In this document: piece after piece, positions 45,836-55,076 of the stretch
Position numbering within the stretch: position 1 is the stretch's first letter
Layout of the letters: every line of letters begins with the position of its first letter
From: Chitinimonas sp. BJYL2
GTDB lineage: Bacteria; Pseudomonadota; Gammaproteobacteria; Burkholderiales; Chitinimonadaceae
DNA length: 64,000 nt
Reading direction: 5' to 3'
Assembly (NCBI RefSeq): GCF_027257935.1
Contig: NZ_JANZKW010000004.1
Location: 342,272-406,271 of the forward strand
Notes under the pieces: generated by a model
Database searches by the model: none
Told to the model about the DNA's origin: nothing
What the model saw: only the letters and a program-made list of their open reading frames with translations
Position numbers and translations under genes: made by a program

Positions 45836-48800
45836 ATGGAGTTGTTCGCACAGGATGAGGCCGTCGCCGCACTCGAAACGAGTCTGGCCACGCTGACCGG
45901 CGAGGAGCGGCTGTCGGCACTGCTGCCACTGGCATGGCACCTGCGCCAGCGAGACTGCGAACGTGCCCTCAAGCTCGCGGACGAAGCGCACGGCCTGCTG
46001 GCTGCTGATCGCACCGAGTCCCGTCACACCATGGCACTGCGCGCCCGCCTGACCCTGCTGAAGGCCGAGATACGCGCGTTGTTTGCCGATCTGGGCGAAG
46101 CCGAGGAACTGGCAAAGGCCGCGCTGACCGCGTTCCAGCGCATTGACGATCCCATCGGTGCGGGAGACTGCCTGTGGCTGCAAGGCAGCATTGAAGTCGA
46201 CCGTGGTAACCGGGCACAGGTCGAAGCGCTGCAAGCCGAGACACTGGCCGCCTATCGAGCCGGTGCTGACCCGATACGGGAACAAGCCTGCATCGCCCGC
46301 TCACTGGCCATGACGGCCTTTTCCGACCCCGACAAGGCGGCAGCCGGCATTACCAAGCATTTCCCCGACAAGCAGCACCATGATCCGGGCCTGCATGCGC
46401 TGGTGGCGATTGCCCGCGCCAATGTCGCGGGCCTGACCAACGACCCCGGTACCGCACTCAAGTACGATCTGGAGGCCTACCACGGCGCACTGGGCAGCGG
46501 TCAGCTCAGGCAGGCGCTGGTTTGTGCCTCCAATGTGGTCGAAGGCTTCGCCACACTGGGCGAGCTGGACACCGCCCTGCAGTGGAGCGAGCAATCGCTG
46601 GCGCTGGCACGACGGAGCCGCTGGCCAGGCAGTATCGGGGTATGCCTGATGCAGACCGGCGACGTACTGCGCCAGGTTGGCCGGCCCGAAGAAGCGCGCG
46701 AGCACCTGCTGGAAGGCCTGGCGGTGATGGCGGCACTGGCCGGCTCGCGCAATCAGGAACAGATACTCGGCCACCTTGGACAACTGGAACTCGACGACGG
46801 CAACGATACCGAGGCGATCGCGTGGTTCCAGCGTCTTGAAAACGGCCTCAGCGCACAACGCGAGCCCGATCTGCTGATGAAGGCCTTGCGTGGGCGGGCT
46901 ACCTGCCTGTCTCGCCTGGGACGCTCGACAGAAGCACTGGACTGCGCCAACGCGGCACTGGATCTGGCGCGCGCGCATCGCAATGCCGACGGCCAGATCC
47001 GTTCGCTGATCGTACTGGCAGAAATCCACCACGATCCGGCGCTGCCACCACCACCCGGCATGAAAGCCGCGGCAGCCCCCCTGCATTTTCTGGAGCAGGC
47101 CCTGCAGCAGGCCGAATCCATCAGCGGCTATGCCGTTCCCGTCGAATTGTTCACACGGCTGGCCCAGGCCCATGCCGACAGCGGCGATTACCGTGCGGCC
47201 TACGAATGTGGTCAGGCCGCCCATGCCGCGCGTAACCGTACGCGCAGCGAAGAAGCCCAGCGGCGTGCTCTGGCCATGCAGATCCGCAACGAGGTGGACC
47301 GTGCCCGCGCCGATACCGAACACCACAAGCGCCTCGCCGGCACCTTGCAGGAAGCCAACGCCACCCTGGAAACCCTGGGCCGGATCGGACGGGAAATCAC
47401 CGCAAGCCTCGATGCCAATGCGGTATTCGAAGCGCTCTACCGCCATGTCAACCGACTGCTTGATGCGGCTTCGTTTGCCATTTACCTGCTCGACGAACCC
47501 ACCGGCATGCTCAGCGTGGCCTTCGGTGTGGACAACGGCCAGCCCCATCCCGCCTATCAGGTCTTGCTGACCAGCAAGACCTCGCTGGCAGCGCGCTGCG
47601 CCCGTGAACGGCGGGAGATCGTCATCGACCATAACGAGGACGATGTCGCCACCCGCACCATACCCGGCACGGTCGTTACCGAGAGCATGCTGTTCTCGCC
47701 GCTCGAAGCGGGCAAACGCCTGCTTGGGGTGATGACCATCCAGTCGGAACATCCTCACGCCTACAGCGAACGGGAATGCTCGATCTTCCGCACCCTCTGC
47801 GCCTATGGCGCCATCGCGCTGGACAATGCGGCCGCCTATGGCGCCATGGAAGCGGCACGCCGCCACGCCGCCGAGCAGGAGCAGGAACTACGGGTAGCCG
47901 CTGCCGCGTTTGAGTCGCAGGAAGGCATGATGATCAGCGACAGCCAGCGCGTCATCCTGCGAGTCAACAGTGCGTTCACCCGCATTACCGGTTACCCCGC
48001 CGATGCCGTGGTGGGCAAACTGCCCGACCTCTTCCGCTCTGCCAGACACGACAGCGAGTTTTACGACCAGATCATCCGCACCGTCATGACTGCCGGTAGC
48101 TGGCAAGGCGAGATCTGGATACGCCATGCGCGAGGGCACCCCTTCCCGCTCTGGCTGGTGGTCACAGCCGTGCGTGCTGCCGATGGCACCATCACCAACC
48201 TGGTCTATGCCCTGGTCGACATCACCGAACGCAAGCTAGCCGAGGATGAAATCCGCAGCCTCGCCTTCTACGATCCGCTCACCAACCTGCCCAATCGCCG
48301 CCTCCTGATGGACCGGTTGCGCCAGGCGCTGGCCCAGAGTGATCGCAATGGCCAGGAAGGCGCCCTGCTGTTTGTGGACCTCGATAACTTCAAGAAGCTC
48401 AACGACACGCGCGGCCACGATGTAGGCGACTTGCTGCTGCAGGAAGTCGCCAAACGCCTGAGCGCCCATCTGCGCGAGGGAGATACCGTCGCGCGGCTCG
48501 GTGGCGACGAGTTCGTGATCTTGCTCGAAGGCATCAGCGACGATGCACTGGAGGCCGCAGAGCGCGTGGAAGTGGTGGGCAAGAAAATTCTCGCCACACT
48601 CAATGAACCCTATGTCTTGCAAGGCAGCGCCCATCACAGCACCCCTAGCGTTGGTGTCTGCCTGTTCAGGGGCCAGGCCATTACGGTGGAGGAACTGCTC
48701 AAGCAGGCCGACCTTGCCATGTACCAGGCCAAGGCAGCCGGACGTAACACCGTGCGCTTTTTCGATCCGGCCATGCAGGCTGCCGTCAGTGCCCACGCTG

Positions 48801-49567
48801 CACTGGAAGCCGACTTGCGCCAGGCGCTGGATGACCAGCAGCTATCCCTGTTTTTCCAGCCACAGGTAGACCGGCAGGGCCTGATCGTGGGTGCCGAGGC
48901 ACTGGTCCGCTGGCGTCACCCCGAACGCGGCATGGTCTCGCCAGCCGACTTCATTCCGCTGGCCGAGGAAACCGGCCTGATCCTGCCGTTAGGAGACTGG
49001 GTGCTCGATACGGCCTGCCGGCAGTTGGCCGCCTGGGCAGCCTGCCCGGCCAGCGCCCACCTCACCGTGGCCGTGAATATCAGCGCCCGCCAGTTTCACG
49101 ATGCCGGCTTCTCCCAGCTGGTTCACGAGGCAGTGGCCCGTCACGGCATCCGCCCCGACCTGCTCAAGCTGGAACTCACGGAAAGCCTGCTGCTGAAAGA
49201 CGTAGAGAGCGTGATCGCGAAGATGAACGCACTGCGCATGCTGGGCATCCGCTTCTCGCTCGACGATTTCGGCACCGGCTACTCGTCCCTGTCTTATCTC
49301 AAGCGCCTGCCACTTTCCCAACTCAAGATCGACCAGAGCTTCGTGCGCGATATTTTTGACGATACCAATGACATGGCCATCGTCCGTGCCGTCGTCACCC
49401 TGGGGCAGAGCATGGGGCTGGAAGTCATCGCCGAAGGCGTGGAGACCGAGCAGCAGTGGCGCTATCTGCAGGAAATCGGTTGCAACCGTTATCAGGGCTA
49501 TCTGTTCGGCAAACCCGCGCCCGCCGCCTCACTCAGCGCACTGCTCGACCCAGCCCGCGCCGCCTGA
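45836..49567 (+). CDS. Soluble TPR-GAF-PAS-GGDEF-EAL cyclic di-GMP enzyme
   Basis: 1243 residues with no signal peptide or TM helix. Residues about 1-460 form TPR-like helical repeats; 465-515 a coiled coil (ARNRTRSEEAQRRALAMQ); about 520-670 a GAF domain; about 690-800 a PAS domain (IMISDSQRVILRVNSAFTRITGYPADAV). GGDEF (about 810-970) has active GGDEF at ~889 in RLGGDEFVILLEG. EAL (about 988-1235) has EALVRWRHPERG with most metal ligands (ELTESLLLKD, DDFGTGYSSL). It may both make and break cyclic di-GMP, depending on GAF/PAS signals. The long TPR N-terminus on a cytosolic GGDEF-EAL protein is unusual. Confidence 0.92.
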   Translation: MELFAQDEAVAALETSLATLTGEERLSALLPLAWHLRQRDCERALKLADEAHGLLAADRTESRHTMALRARLTLLKAEIRALFADLGEAEELAKAALTAFQRIDDPIGAGDCLWLQGSIEVDRGNRAQVEALQAETLAAYRAGADPIREQACIARSLAMTAFSDPDKAAAGITKHFPDKQHHDPGLHALVAIARANVAGLTNDPGTALKYDLEAYHGALGSGQLRQALVCASNVVEGFATLGELDTALQWSEQSLALARRSRWPGSIGVCLMQTGDVLRQVGRPEEAREHLLEGLAVMAALAGSRNQEQILGHLGQLELDDGNDTEAIAWFQRLENGLSAQREPDLLMKALRGRATCLSRLGRSTEALDCANAALDLARAHRNADGQIRSLIVLAEIHHDPALPPPPGMKAAAAPLHFLEQALQQAESISGYAVPVELFTRLAQAHADSGDYRAAYECGQAAHAARNRTRSEEAQRRALAMQIRNEVDRARADTEHHKRLAGTLQEANATLETLGRIGREITASLDANAVFEALYRHVNRLLDAASFAIYLLDEPTGMLSVAFGVDNGQPHPAYQVLLTSKTSLAARCARERREIVIDHNEDDVATRTIPGTVVTESMLFSPLEAGKRLLGVMTIQSEHPHAYSERECSIFRTLCAYGAIALDNAAAYGAMEAARRHAAEQEQELRVAAAAFESQEGMMISDSQRVILRVNSAFTRITGYPADAVVGKLPDLFRSARHDSEFYDQIIRTVMTAGSWQGEIWIRHARGHPFPLWLVVTAVRAADGTITNLVYALVDITERKLAEDEIRSLAFYDPLTNLPNRRLLMDRLRQALAQSDRNGQEGALLFVDLDNFKKLNDTRGHDVGDLLLQEVAKRLSAHLREGDTVARLGGDEFVILLEGISDDALEAAERVEVVGKKILATLNEPYVLQGSAHHSTPSVGVCLFRGQAITVEELLKQADLAMYQAKAAGRNTVRFFDPAMQAAVSAHAALEADLRQALDDQQLSLFFQPQVDRQGLIVGAEALVRWRHPERGMVSPADFIPLAEETGLILPLGDWVLDTACRQLAAWAACPASAHLTVAVNISARQFHDAGFSQLVHEAVARHGIRPDLLKLELTESLLLKDVESVIAKMNALRMLGIRFSLDDFGTGYSSLSYLKRLPLSQLKIDQSFVRDIFDDTNDMAIVRAVVTLGQSMGLEVIAEGVETEQQWRYLQEIGCNRYQGYLFGKPAPAASLSALLDPARAA

Positions 49568-49568
49568 A

Positions 49569-50231
49569 TCAGCCTTGCGGCATGGCTTTGCACCCAGCGC
49601 CGGCAACCGGCATGGGGGGCGCATTGCGCAGCCCCACGAAAAACGTCTCCATCAGCCAATCAGCCTGTTCGGCCAGATCGAACTCGCGATGCTCCAGCCA
49701 TTCGTGGATGCAACCGACCAGAAAGCTGTTCAACGCAAACGCGGCCAGACAAGTGTTCAGGTGCGGGGGTAGCTGACCCAGCTCCTGGGCCACGCGGAGC
49801 ACGCTGGCCAATTGCGAGCGACAGTGCTCGCCACGCTGCTGCTCGGCGGCCATCACGTTCTGTACGGTGTCGTTGAGTTCAACGCGGAACATCATGATTT
49901 CAAACACGCGCTGGGTATGCGAATCGGAACCGACCTGACGCAGGATATTGGCGCCATCGTCACGCAAGCGCCCGAGCGGATCGGGGCCTGGTGCGGCAGC
50001 CAGCGTTTCCAGCATCGCTTGCATGGGTAGCGATACACGGTCGCACATTGCCGCGAACAGATCGCCCTTGTCCTTGAAGTGCCAGTAAACGGCGCCACGG
50101 GTCAGATTGGCCTCGCGGGCAATATCGTCTAGCGTGGTTTTGCCCACACCCTTGCGCAGGAACACGGCTTCCGCCGCATCCAGCAATTGTTCGCGCGTTT
50201 CCGCGGCTTGTTCTTTGGTTCGTCGTGCCAT
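49569..50231 (-). CDS. acrR: TetR family repressor, AcrR-like
   Basis: 220 residues. The HTH at about 20-50 reads TREQLLDAAEAVFLRKGVGKTTLDDIAREANLTRGAVYWHFKDKGDL; the ligand-binding C-terminal domain follows. Divergent from a tripartite RND pump, the normal place of AcrR/MexR-type TetR repressors. A 26-bp palindromic region resembling the acrA operator lies between them. The stop lies 1 bp beyond the end of the GGDEF-EAL gene, so the two converge. Confidence 0.92.
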   Translation of the reverse strand: MARRTKEQAAETREQLLDAAEAVFLRKGVGKTTLDDIAREANLTRGAVYWHFKDKGDLFAAMCDRVSLPMQAMLETLAAAPGPDPLGRLRDDGANILRQVGSDSHTQRVFEIMMFRVELNDTVQNVMAAEQQRGEHCRSQLASVLRVAQELGQLPPHLNTCLAAFALNSFLVGCIHEWLEHREFDLAEQADWLMETFFVGLRNAPPMPVAGAGCKAMPQG

Positions 50232-50545
50232 GGTGCGATTTTATATCTTTAAGCAACCGGTCCGCGAAACAACATGCCACAGCGGGTTCCGGCAGATTGC
50301 AGGGAAAAACCCTGACGTCGATACGGTTTACAAACATTCATGAATGTATTTAAAATCCGGGCCAACGTCAATCGATCCGGCCAGACGGTGCCGTCATACA
50401 GGGTCATCAGCCTGCACGGGCCGACCTGATCCACCATCGCACTGGCAGGTGTAACAAGCAGTTCCTATGCTGGTTGCTTACACCGCACGGGGCACGCCCG
50501 GATCGGACGCACTTTTTCTTATTTACTTTCCCAGCGAGGAAATCC
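50232..50545. promoter_or_regulatory. Divergent acrR/pump promoter region with palindromic operator at 50327-50354
   Basis: The 14-bp core ACATTCATGAATGT (50334-50347) is a perfect palindrome, with further matches in the TTACA and ATTTAA flanks, close to the acrRAB operator of enterobacteria. It lies 96 bp from the repressor start and 199 bp from the pump start. Nothing else coding is visible in these 314 bp. Confidence 0.78.
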
Positions 50546-51778
50546 ATGCCCGCCCAAGGTCATACCCGCACTGCACTGCGCCTGACGCCCGTGCTTGTTC
50601 TTACAGCCCTGCTCGCCGCCTGCGGCAAGGGCCAGCCCGACGGCGGTCATGGTGGCATGCCGCCCGCCATGGTCACGTACCAGGTCGTCAAGGCCGGCGA
50701 TGTCCCCGTCGATTTCGAATACCCCGGCCAGTCCGCCGGCTCGCGTGAAGTAGAGATCCGTGCCCGTGTCACGGGTATTGTCGACAAGCGTCTGTATGAA
50801 GAAGGCGCACGCGTGAAGGCGGGTACCTCGCTGTTCCGCATCGACCCCGCCACCTACGCGGCCGCGGCGGCTGCTGCCGATGCCAATGTGACCACCGCCG
50901 AAGCCCGCCTCAAGCAAGCCGAGCGCGATTACAACCGCGTCAAGCCGCTGATCGAAAGCAAGGCCATCAGCCAGCAGGAATTCGATAACGCTGCCTCCAA
51001 CTTCGATATCGCCAAGGCGGCGCTCAAGGCCGCCCAGGCGCAGGCCCGTGCGACCAGCATCGACCTGGGTTACACCGATGTCCGCGCGCCCATCAGTGGC
51101 GTGGTTGGCCGTGCGCTCAAGGTGGAAGGCTCGCTGGCCAATGCCCAGGGCGACAGCCTGCTGGCCACGATGGCGCAGACCGATCCGATCGACGTGAACT
51201 TCGCTCTGTCCGAATCCGACCGCACCCGCGTGCAGGCCGAAGTTGCCAGCGGCGCGATCAAGCTGCCCGAAGGCGGCTACACGGTGAAGCTCAAGACGTC
51301 TGACGGTAACTGGCTCAAGCACACCGGCAAGCTCGACTTCAGCGACTACAAGGCCGACACGACGACGGGTACGTATTCCTCGCGCGCCCGTTTTGCCAAC
51401 CCCGACAACACCCTCACACCCGGCCAGTTCGTCCGCGTCGTGCTCTCGGGCGCCACGCGCCCGAACAGCATCGCCGTGCCGCAACGCGCGGTGCTGGACG
51501 GCCCGCAAGGCAAGTTCGTCTACACCGTGGGCGCCGGCCAGGATGGCAAGCCGGCCGCCGTGCCGATGCCGGTCGTGGTGGGTGACTGGGTCCGCCTCGA
51601 TGGCAAGGAGCCGAACGGCTGGCTGATCAAGCAGGGTCTCAAGGGTGGCGAGAAGGTCATCGTGGATGGCACCGCGCGCATCTTCTTCCCGTTTGCGCCG
51701 ATTGTGCCGATGACGCCCGAAGAAGCCGCCAAGGCCGCCCAACAGCCGCCCGGTGGCGCCCCCGCCGCCAAGCACTAA
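50546..51778 (+). CDS. AcrA/MexA-type periplasmic adaptor lipoprotein
   Basis: 410 residues with a lipobox (LTALLAACGKG, Cys near residue 26), so anchored to the inner membrane. The lipoyl half-domains are VEIRARVTGIVDKRLYEEGARVKAGTSLFRID and TDVRAPISGVVGRALKVEGSL, on either side of an alpha-hairpin (about 105-165). Beta-barrel and membrane-proximal domains end in a Pro/Ala-rich tail. GCGAGGA lies 6 nt before the ATG. First gene of the three-gene pump operon. Confidence 0.94.
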   Translation: MPAQGHTRTALRLTPVLVLTALLAACGKGQPDGGHGGMPPAMVTYQVVKAGDVPVDFEYPGQSAGSREVEIRARVTGIVDKRLYEEGARVKAGTSLFRIDPATYAAAAAAADANVTTAEARLKQAERDYNRVKPLIESKAISQQEFDNAASNFDIAKAALKAAQAQARATSIDLGYTDVRAPISGVVGRALKVEGSLANAQGDSLLATMAQTDPIDVNFALSESDRTRVQAEVASGAIKLPEGGYTVKLKTSDGNWLKHTGKLDFSDYKADTTTGTYSSRARFANPDNTLTPGQFVRVVLSGATRPNSIAVPQRAVLDGPQGKFVYTVGAGQDGKPAAVPMPVVVGDWVRLDGKEPNGWLIKQGLKGGEKVIVDGTARIFFPFAPIVPMTPEEAAKAAQQPPGGAPAAKH

Positions 51779-51911
51779 TACAGCCCGTCTCCCCCGGTGA
51801 CCGGGGTTGGGGTAAGGAAGCGCCCGTTGCCGCATTGCACCGCGCCGCCTCACCTAGACCCGCTCGCTGAGAGAGAAGGAAAGAGACAAGGCTCATAAGG
51901 AATCCGCCTCC

Positions 51912-54900
51912 ATGTTCTCCCGATTTTTTATCGACAGGCCCATCTTCGCCTTCGTGATCTCGATCTTCATCGTGATCGCGGGTCTGGCGGCGATGCGTAT
52001 CCTGCCCATCGCGCAGTATCCCGAAATCTCGCCACCGGTCGTTCAGGTGCGCGCCTTCTACCCCGGTGCCTCGGCTGAAACCATTGCCGAAACCGTGGCG
52101 GCTCCGCTCGAAAACGCCATTACCGGCGTCGAGGGCATGATGTACGTAGCCTCGACCTCGACCTCGAACGGCGCGGTGGAAATCGCCGTCACCTTCGAAA
52201 TCGGTACCGATGTCGACAAGGCTGCCCAGAACGTCAACAACCGCGTCAAGCAGGCCGATGCCAAGCTCCCCGAAGAAGTCCGCCGCCAGGGTGTGACCGT
52301 GGAGAAGGGTTCGTCCGCCTTCCTGCAGGTGCTGGCCTTCTACTCGCCGGACAACACGCATAGCGACATCTACATGTCCAACTATGTGACGCTGAACGTG
52401 CTCGACCGGATCAAGAAGATCCCCGGCACCACCAGCGTGCAGATCTTCGGCGCCAAGGACTACGCAATGCGCATCTGGCTCAAGCCCGATCGCATGGCGC
52501 AGCTCAAGGTCACCGTGCCCGAAGTGGCGGCTGCGATTGCCGAGCAGAACGCCCAGTTCGCACCGGGCAAGATCGGCCAGTCGCCCAACGGCGGCAATCA
52601 GGAAATGGTCTACACCATTACCGCCAAGGGTCGTCTGAGTTCGGCTGAAGAGTTCGAGAACATCATCGTCCGCAGCCAGTCCGACGGTGCCAAGCTGCGC
52701 CTCAAGGATATTGCCCGCGTCGAACTCGGCTCCAAGGACAACGACTTCAACGGTACCTATAACGGCAAGCCTGCCGTGCTGATGGGTATCTTCCTGCAGC
52801 CGGGCGCCAATGCGCTGGATGTGGCCACCGAGGTCAAGACCGCCATGACCGAAATGGCCGCCGACTTCCCCAAGGGCATGACCTACGCCGTGCCTTACGA
52901 CACCACGCGTTTCGTGGAAGTGTCGATCAAGGAAGTGGTCAAGACCCTGGCCGAAGCCATGGTGCTGGTGTTCCTCGTCGTGTTCCTGTTCCTGCAGAAC
53001 TGGCGCGCCACGCTGATCCCGACACTGGCCGTACCGGTGTCGCTGATCGGTACCTTCGCCGGTCTGCATCTGCTGGGTTACTCGATCAACACGCTGACCT
53101 TGTTCGGCATGGTGCTCGCCATCGGTATCGTGGTGGATGACGCCATCGTGGTGCTCGAAAACGTCGAACGGATCATGCACGAGCAGCATCTGCCCGCGCG
53201 TGAAGCAGCGCTGCAAGCCATGAAGGAAGTGACCGGCCCGGTCATCGCCATCGTGCTTGTACTGTGCGCCGTATTCGTCCCGATTGCCTTCCTGGGCGGT
53301 CTCACCGGTGAGCTGTACCGCCAGTTTGCGGTCACCATCTCCATCGCCGTGGTGCTCTCGGGCTTGGTTGCGCTGACCATGACCCCTGCCCTGTGCGTGC
53401 TGATGCTCAAGCGCGAACACAAGCAGACGGCCAAGTTCTTCCTCTGGTTCAACGACTGGTTCCACCGCATGACCGGCCGCTATGTCGGCGGTGTCACCTT
53501 CATGATGAAGCGTGGCCTGCTCGGCATCGTCCTGTTCGGCGGCATGATCGTGATGACGGCGGGTCTGTTCAAGATCACCCCCGGCTCGCTGGTACCCGAT
53601 GAAGACCAAGGCTATTACATCGGCGCGGTGTTCCTGCCCGATGGCGCCTCGCTGCAACGGACCGACGCGGTGCTCAAGCAAGTGGTGGGCGCCATCCAGT
53701 CCAACCCGGCCAACGAGCACGTGATTGCCTTTGCCGGTCTGGATTTCATCGGCGGCGGCTTCAAGAACAACGCCGCCACGATCTTCGTTACCCAGAAGCA
53801 TTGGGACGAGCGTACCCAGGACACCAAGGCGCTGGTCGGCGAGTTCTTCATGAAGACCGGTGGCATCAAGGAAGCGCTGGTACTGGCTTTCGCCCCGCCT
53901 GCCATCTTCGGCCTGGATAACACCGGTGGCTTTACCGTTTACCTGCAGAACAAGGGTGAAGGTGGCGCCAAGGCGCTGGCACCGGCAGTTGGCACCGTGA
54001 TGGGCGCTGCCATGCAGAGCCCGGTGCTGGCCGGCGTACAGACGCTGTGGAAAGCCAACGCGCCGCAGCTGTATGTGGATGTGGACCGCGAACGTGCCAA
54101 GGCACTCGGTGTACCGCTCAACGACGCCTTCAACACGCTGTCGGGCACGCTGGGTACCTATTACGTGAACGACTTCAACAAGTACGGTCGTGCCTGGCAG
54201 GTGCTGATGAGTGCGGATTCGCAGTACCGCAAGCGTCCTGAAGACATCGGCAATATGTATGTGAAGAACCAGCACGGCCAGATGGTGCCGCTGTCGGCCT
54301 TCGCCAAGGTCGAGTACAGCACCGGCCCGGATACGGTAGATCGCTACAACAATCTGCCGGCCGTGAAGCTGCTGGGCAGCCCCAAGCCCGGTCACTCCTC
54401 GGGTGAAGCCATTGCCGCCTTCGAAGGTCTGGCAAAGTCCGTGCTGCCCAAGGACGTGAGCTTTGAATGGACAGGCGCTGCCTTCCAGGAAAAGAAGGTC
54501 ACCAGTGCCTCTGCGCTCGCGCTGGTACTGGCTGCGGTGATGGTGTTCCTGATCCTGGCCGCACAGTACGAGAAGTGGTCGCTGCCGTTCTCGGTGCTGC
54601 TGGCCATGCCCTTCGGTATCTTCGGTGCGCTGCTGGCCGTATTCCTGCGGGGCTACAGCAATGACGTTTACTTCCAGATCGGTCTGGTCACGCTACTCGG
54701 CCTTGCGGCCAAGAACGCGATCCTGATCGTGGAATACGCCGTCATGAAGCACCACGAAGGCTATCCGCCAGCCGCCGCTGCCATCGAGGCCGCCCGTCTG
54801 CGCTTCCGCCCCATCATCATGACCTCGCTGGCCTTCATTCTTGGCGTACTGCCGCTGGCCATCAGCCATGGTGCCGGTGCCGGTGCGCGGACTTCGGTCG

Positions 54901-55076
54901 GTACCGGTGTGGTCGGCGGGATGATTGCCGCAACCTTCCTGGCCATCTTCTTTGTCCCGCTGTTCTACAAGCTGATCACCGACTGGCGCATCAAAACGCC
55001 GGCCGAAGAACTCGTGCCGCCGAGTGCCGAGAACAACTATGGCATCGTTGAAGGAGCACATCGCGATGAAAAGTAA
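51912..55076 (+). CDS. AcrB/MexB-type HAE1 RND multidrug efflux pump
   Basis: 1054 residues. It opens MFSRFFIDRPIFAFVISIFIVIAGLAAM, the HAE1 family start, and has the TM4 proton relay LAIGIVVDDAIVVLENVERIMHE, the GGLTGELYRQFAVTISIAVVLSGLVALTMTPALC run, and QNKGEGGAKALA in the distal loop. Twelve TM helices and two periplasmic loops in the usual order. It exports drugs, dyes and detergents powered by protons. Starts 133 bp after the adaptor. Confidence 0.95.
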   Translation: MFSRFFIDRPIFAFVISIFIVIAGLAAMRILPIAQYPEISPPVVQVRAFYPGASAETIAETVAAPLENAITGVEGMMYVASTSTSNGAVEIAVTFEIGTDVDKAAQNVNNRVKQADAKLPEEVRRQGVTVEKGSSAFLQVLAFYSPDNTHSDIYMSNYVTLNVLDRIKKIPGTTSVQIFGAKDYAMRIWLKPDRMAQLKVTVPEVAAAIAEQNAQFAPGKIGQSPNGGNQEMVYTITAKGRLSSAEEFENIIVRSQSDGAKLRLKDIARVELGSKDNDFNGTYNGKPAVLMGIFLQPGANALDVATEVKTAMTEMAADFPKGMTYAVPYDTTRFVEVSIKEVVKTLAEAMVLVFLVVFLFLQNWRATLIPTLAVPVSLIGTFAGLHLLGYSINTLTLFGMVLAIGIVVDDAIVVLENVERIMHEQHLPAREAALQAMKEVTGPVIAIVLVLCAVFVPIAFLGGLTGELYRQFAVTISIAVVLSGLVALTMTPALCVLMLKREHKQTAKFFLWFNDWFHRMTGRYVGGVTFMMKRGLLGIVLFGGMIVMTAGLFKITPGSLVPDEDQGYYIGAVFLPDGASLQRTDAVLKQVVGAIQSNPANEHVIAFAGLDFIGGGFKNNAATIFVTQKHWDERTQDTKALVGEFFMKTGGIKEALVLAFAPPAIFGLDNTGGFTVYLQNKGEGGAKALAPAVGTVMGAAMQSPVLAGVQTLWKANAPQLYVDVDRERAKALGVPLNDAFNTLSGTLGTYYVNDFNKYGRAWQVLMSADSQYRKRPEDIGNMYVKNQHGQMVPLSAFAKVEYSTGPDTVDRYNNLPAVKLLGSPKPGHSSGEAIAAFEGLAKSVLPKDVSFEWTGAAFQEKKVTSASALALVLAAVMVFLILAAQYEKWSLPFSVLLAMPFGIFGALLAVFLRGYSNDVYFQIGLVTLLGLAAKNAILIVEYAVMKHHEGYPPAAAAIEAARLRFRPIIMTSLAFILGVLPLAISHGAGAGARTSVGTGVVGGMIAATFLAIFFVPLFYKLITDWRIKTPAEELVPPSAENNYGIVEGAHRDEK

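Noticed and set aside
51657..54395. 912-residue open frame antisense to the RND pump gene
   Set aside because: Shadow of the high-GC pump gene; composition is low-complexity and the sense frame is a complete AcrB homologue.
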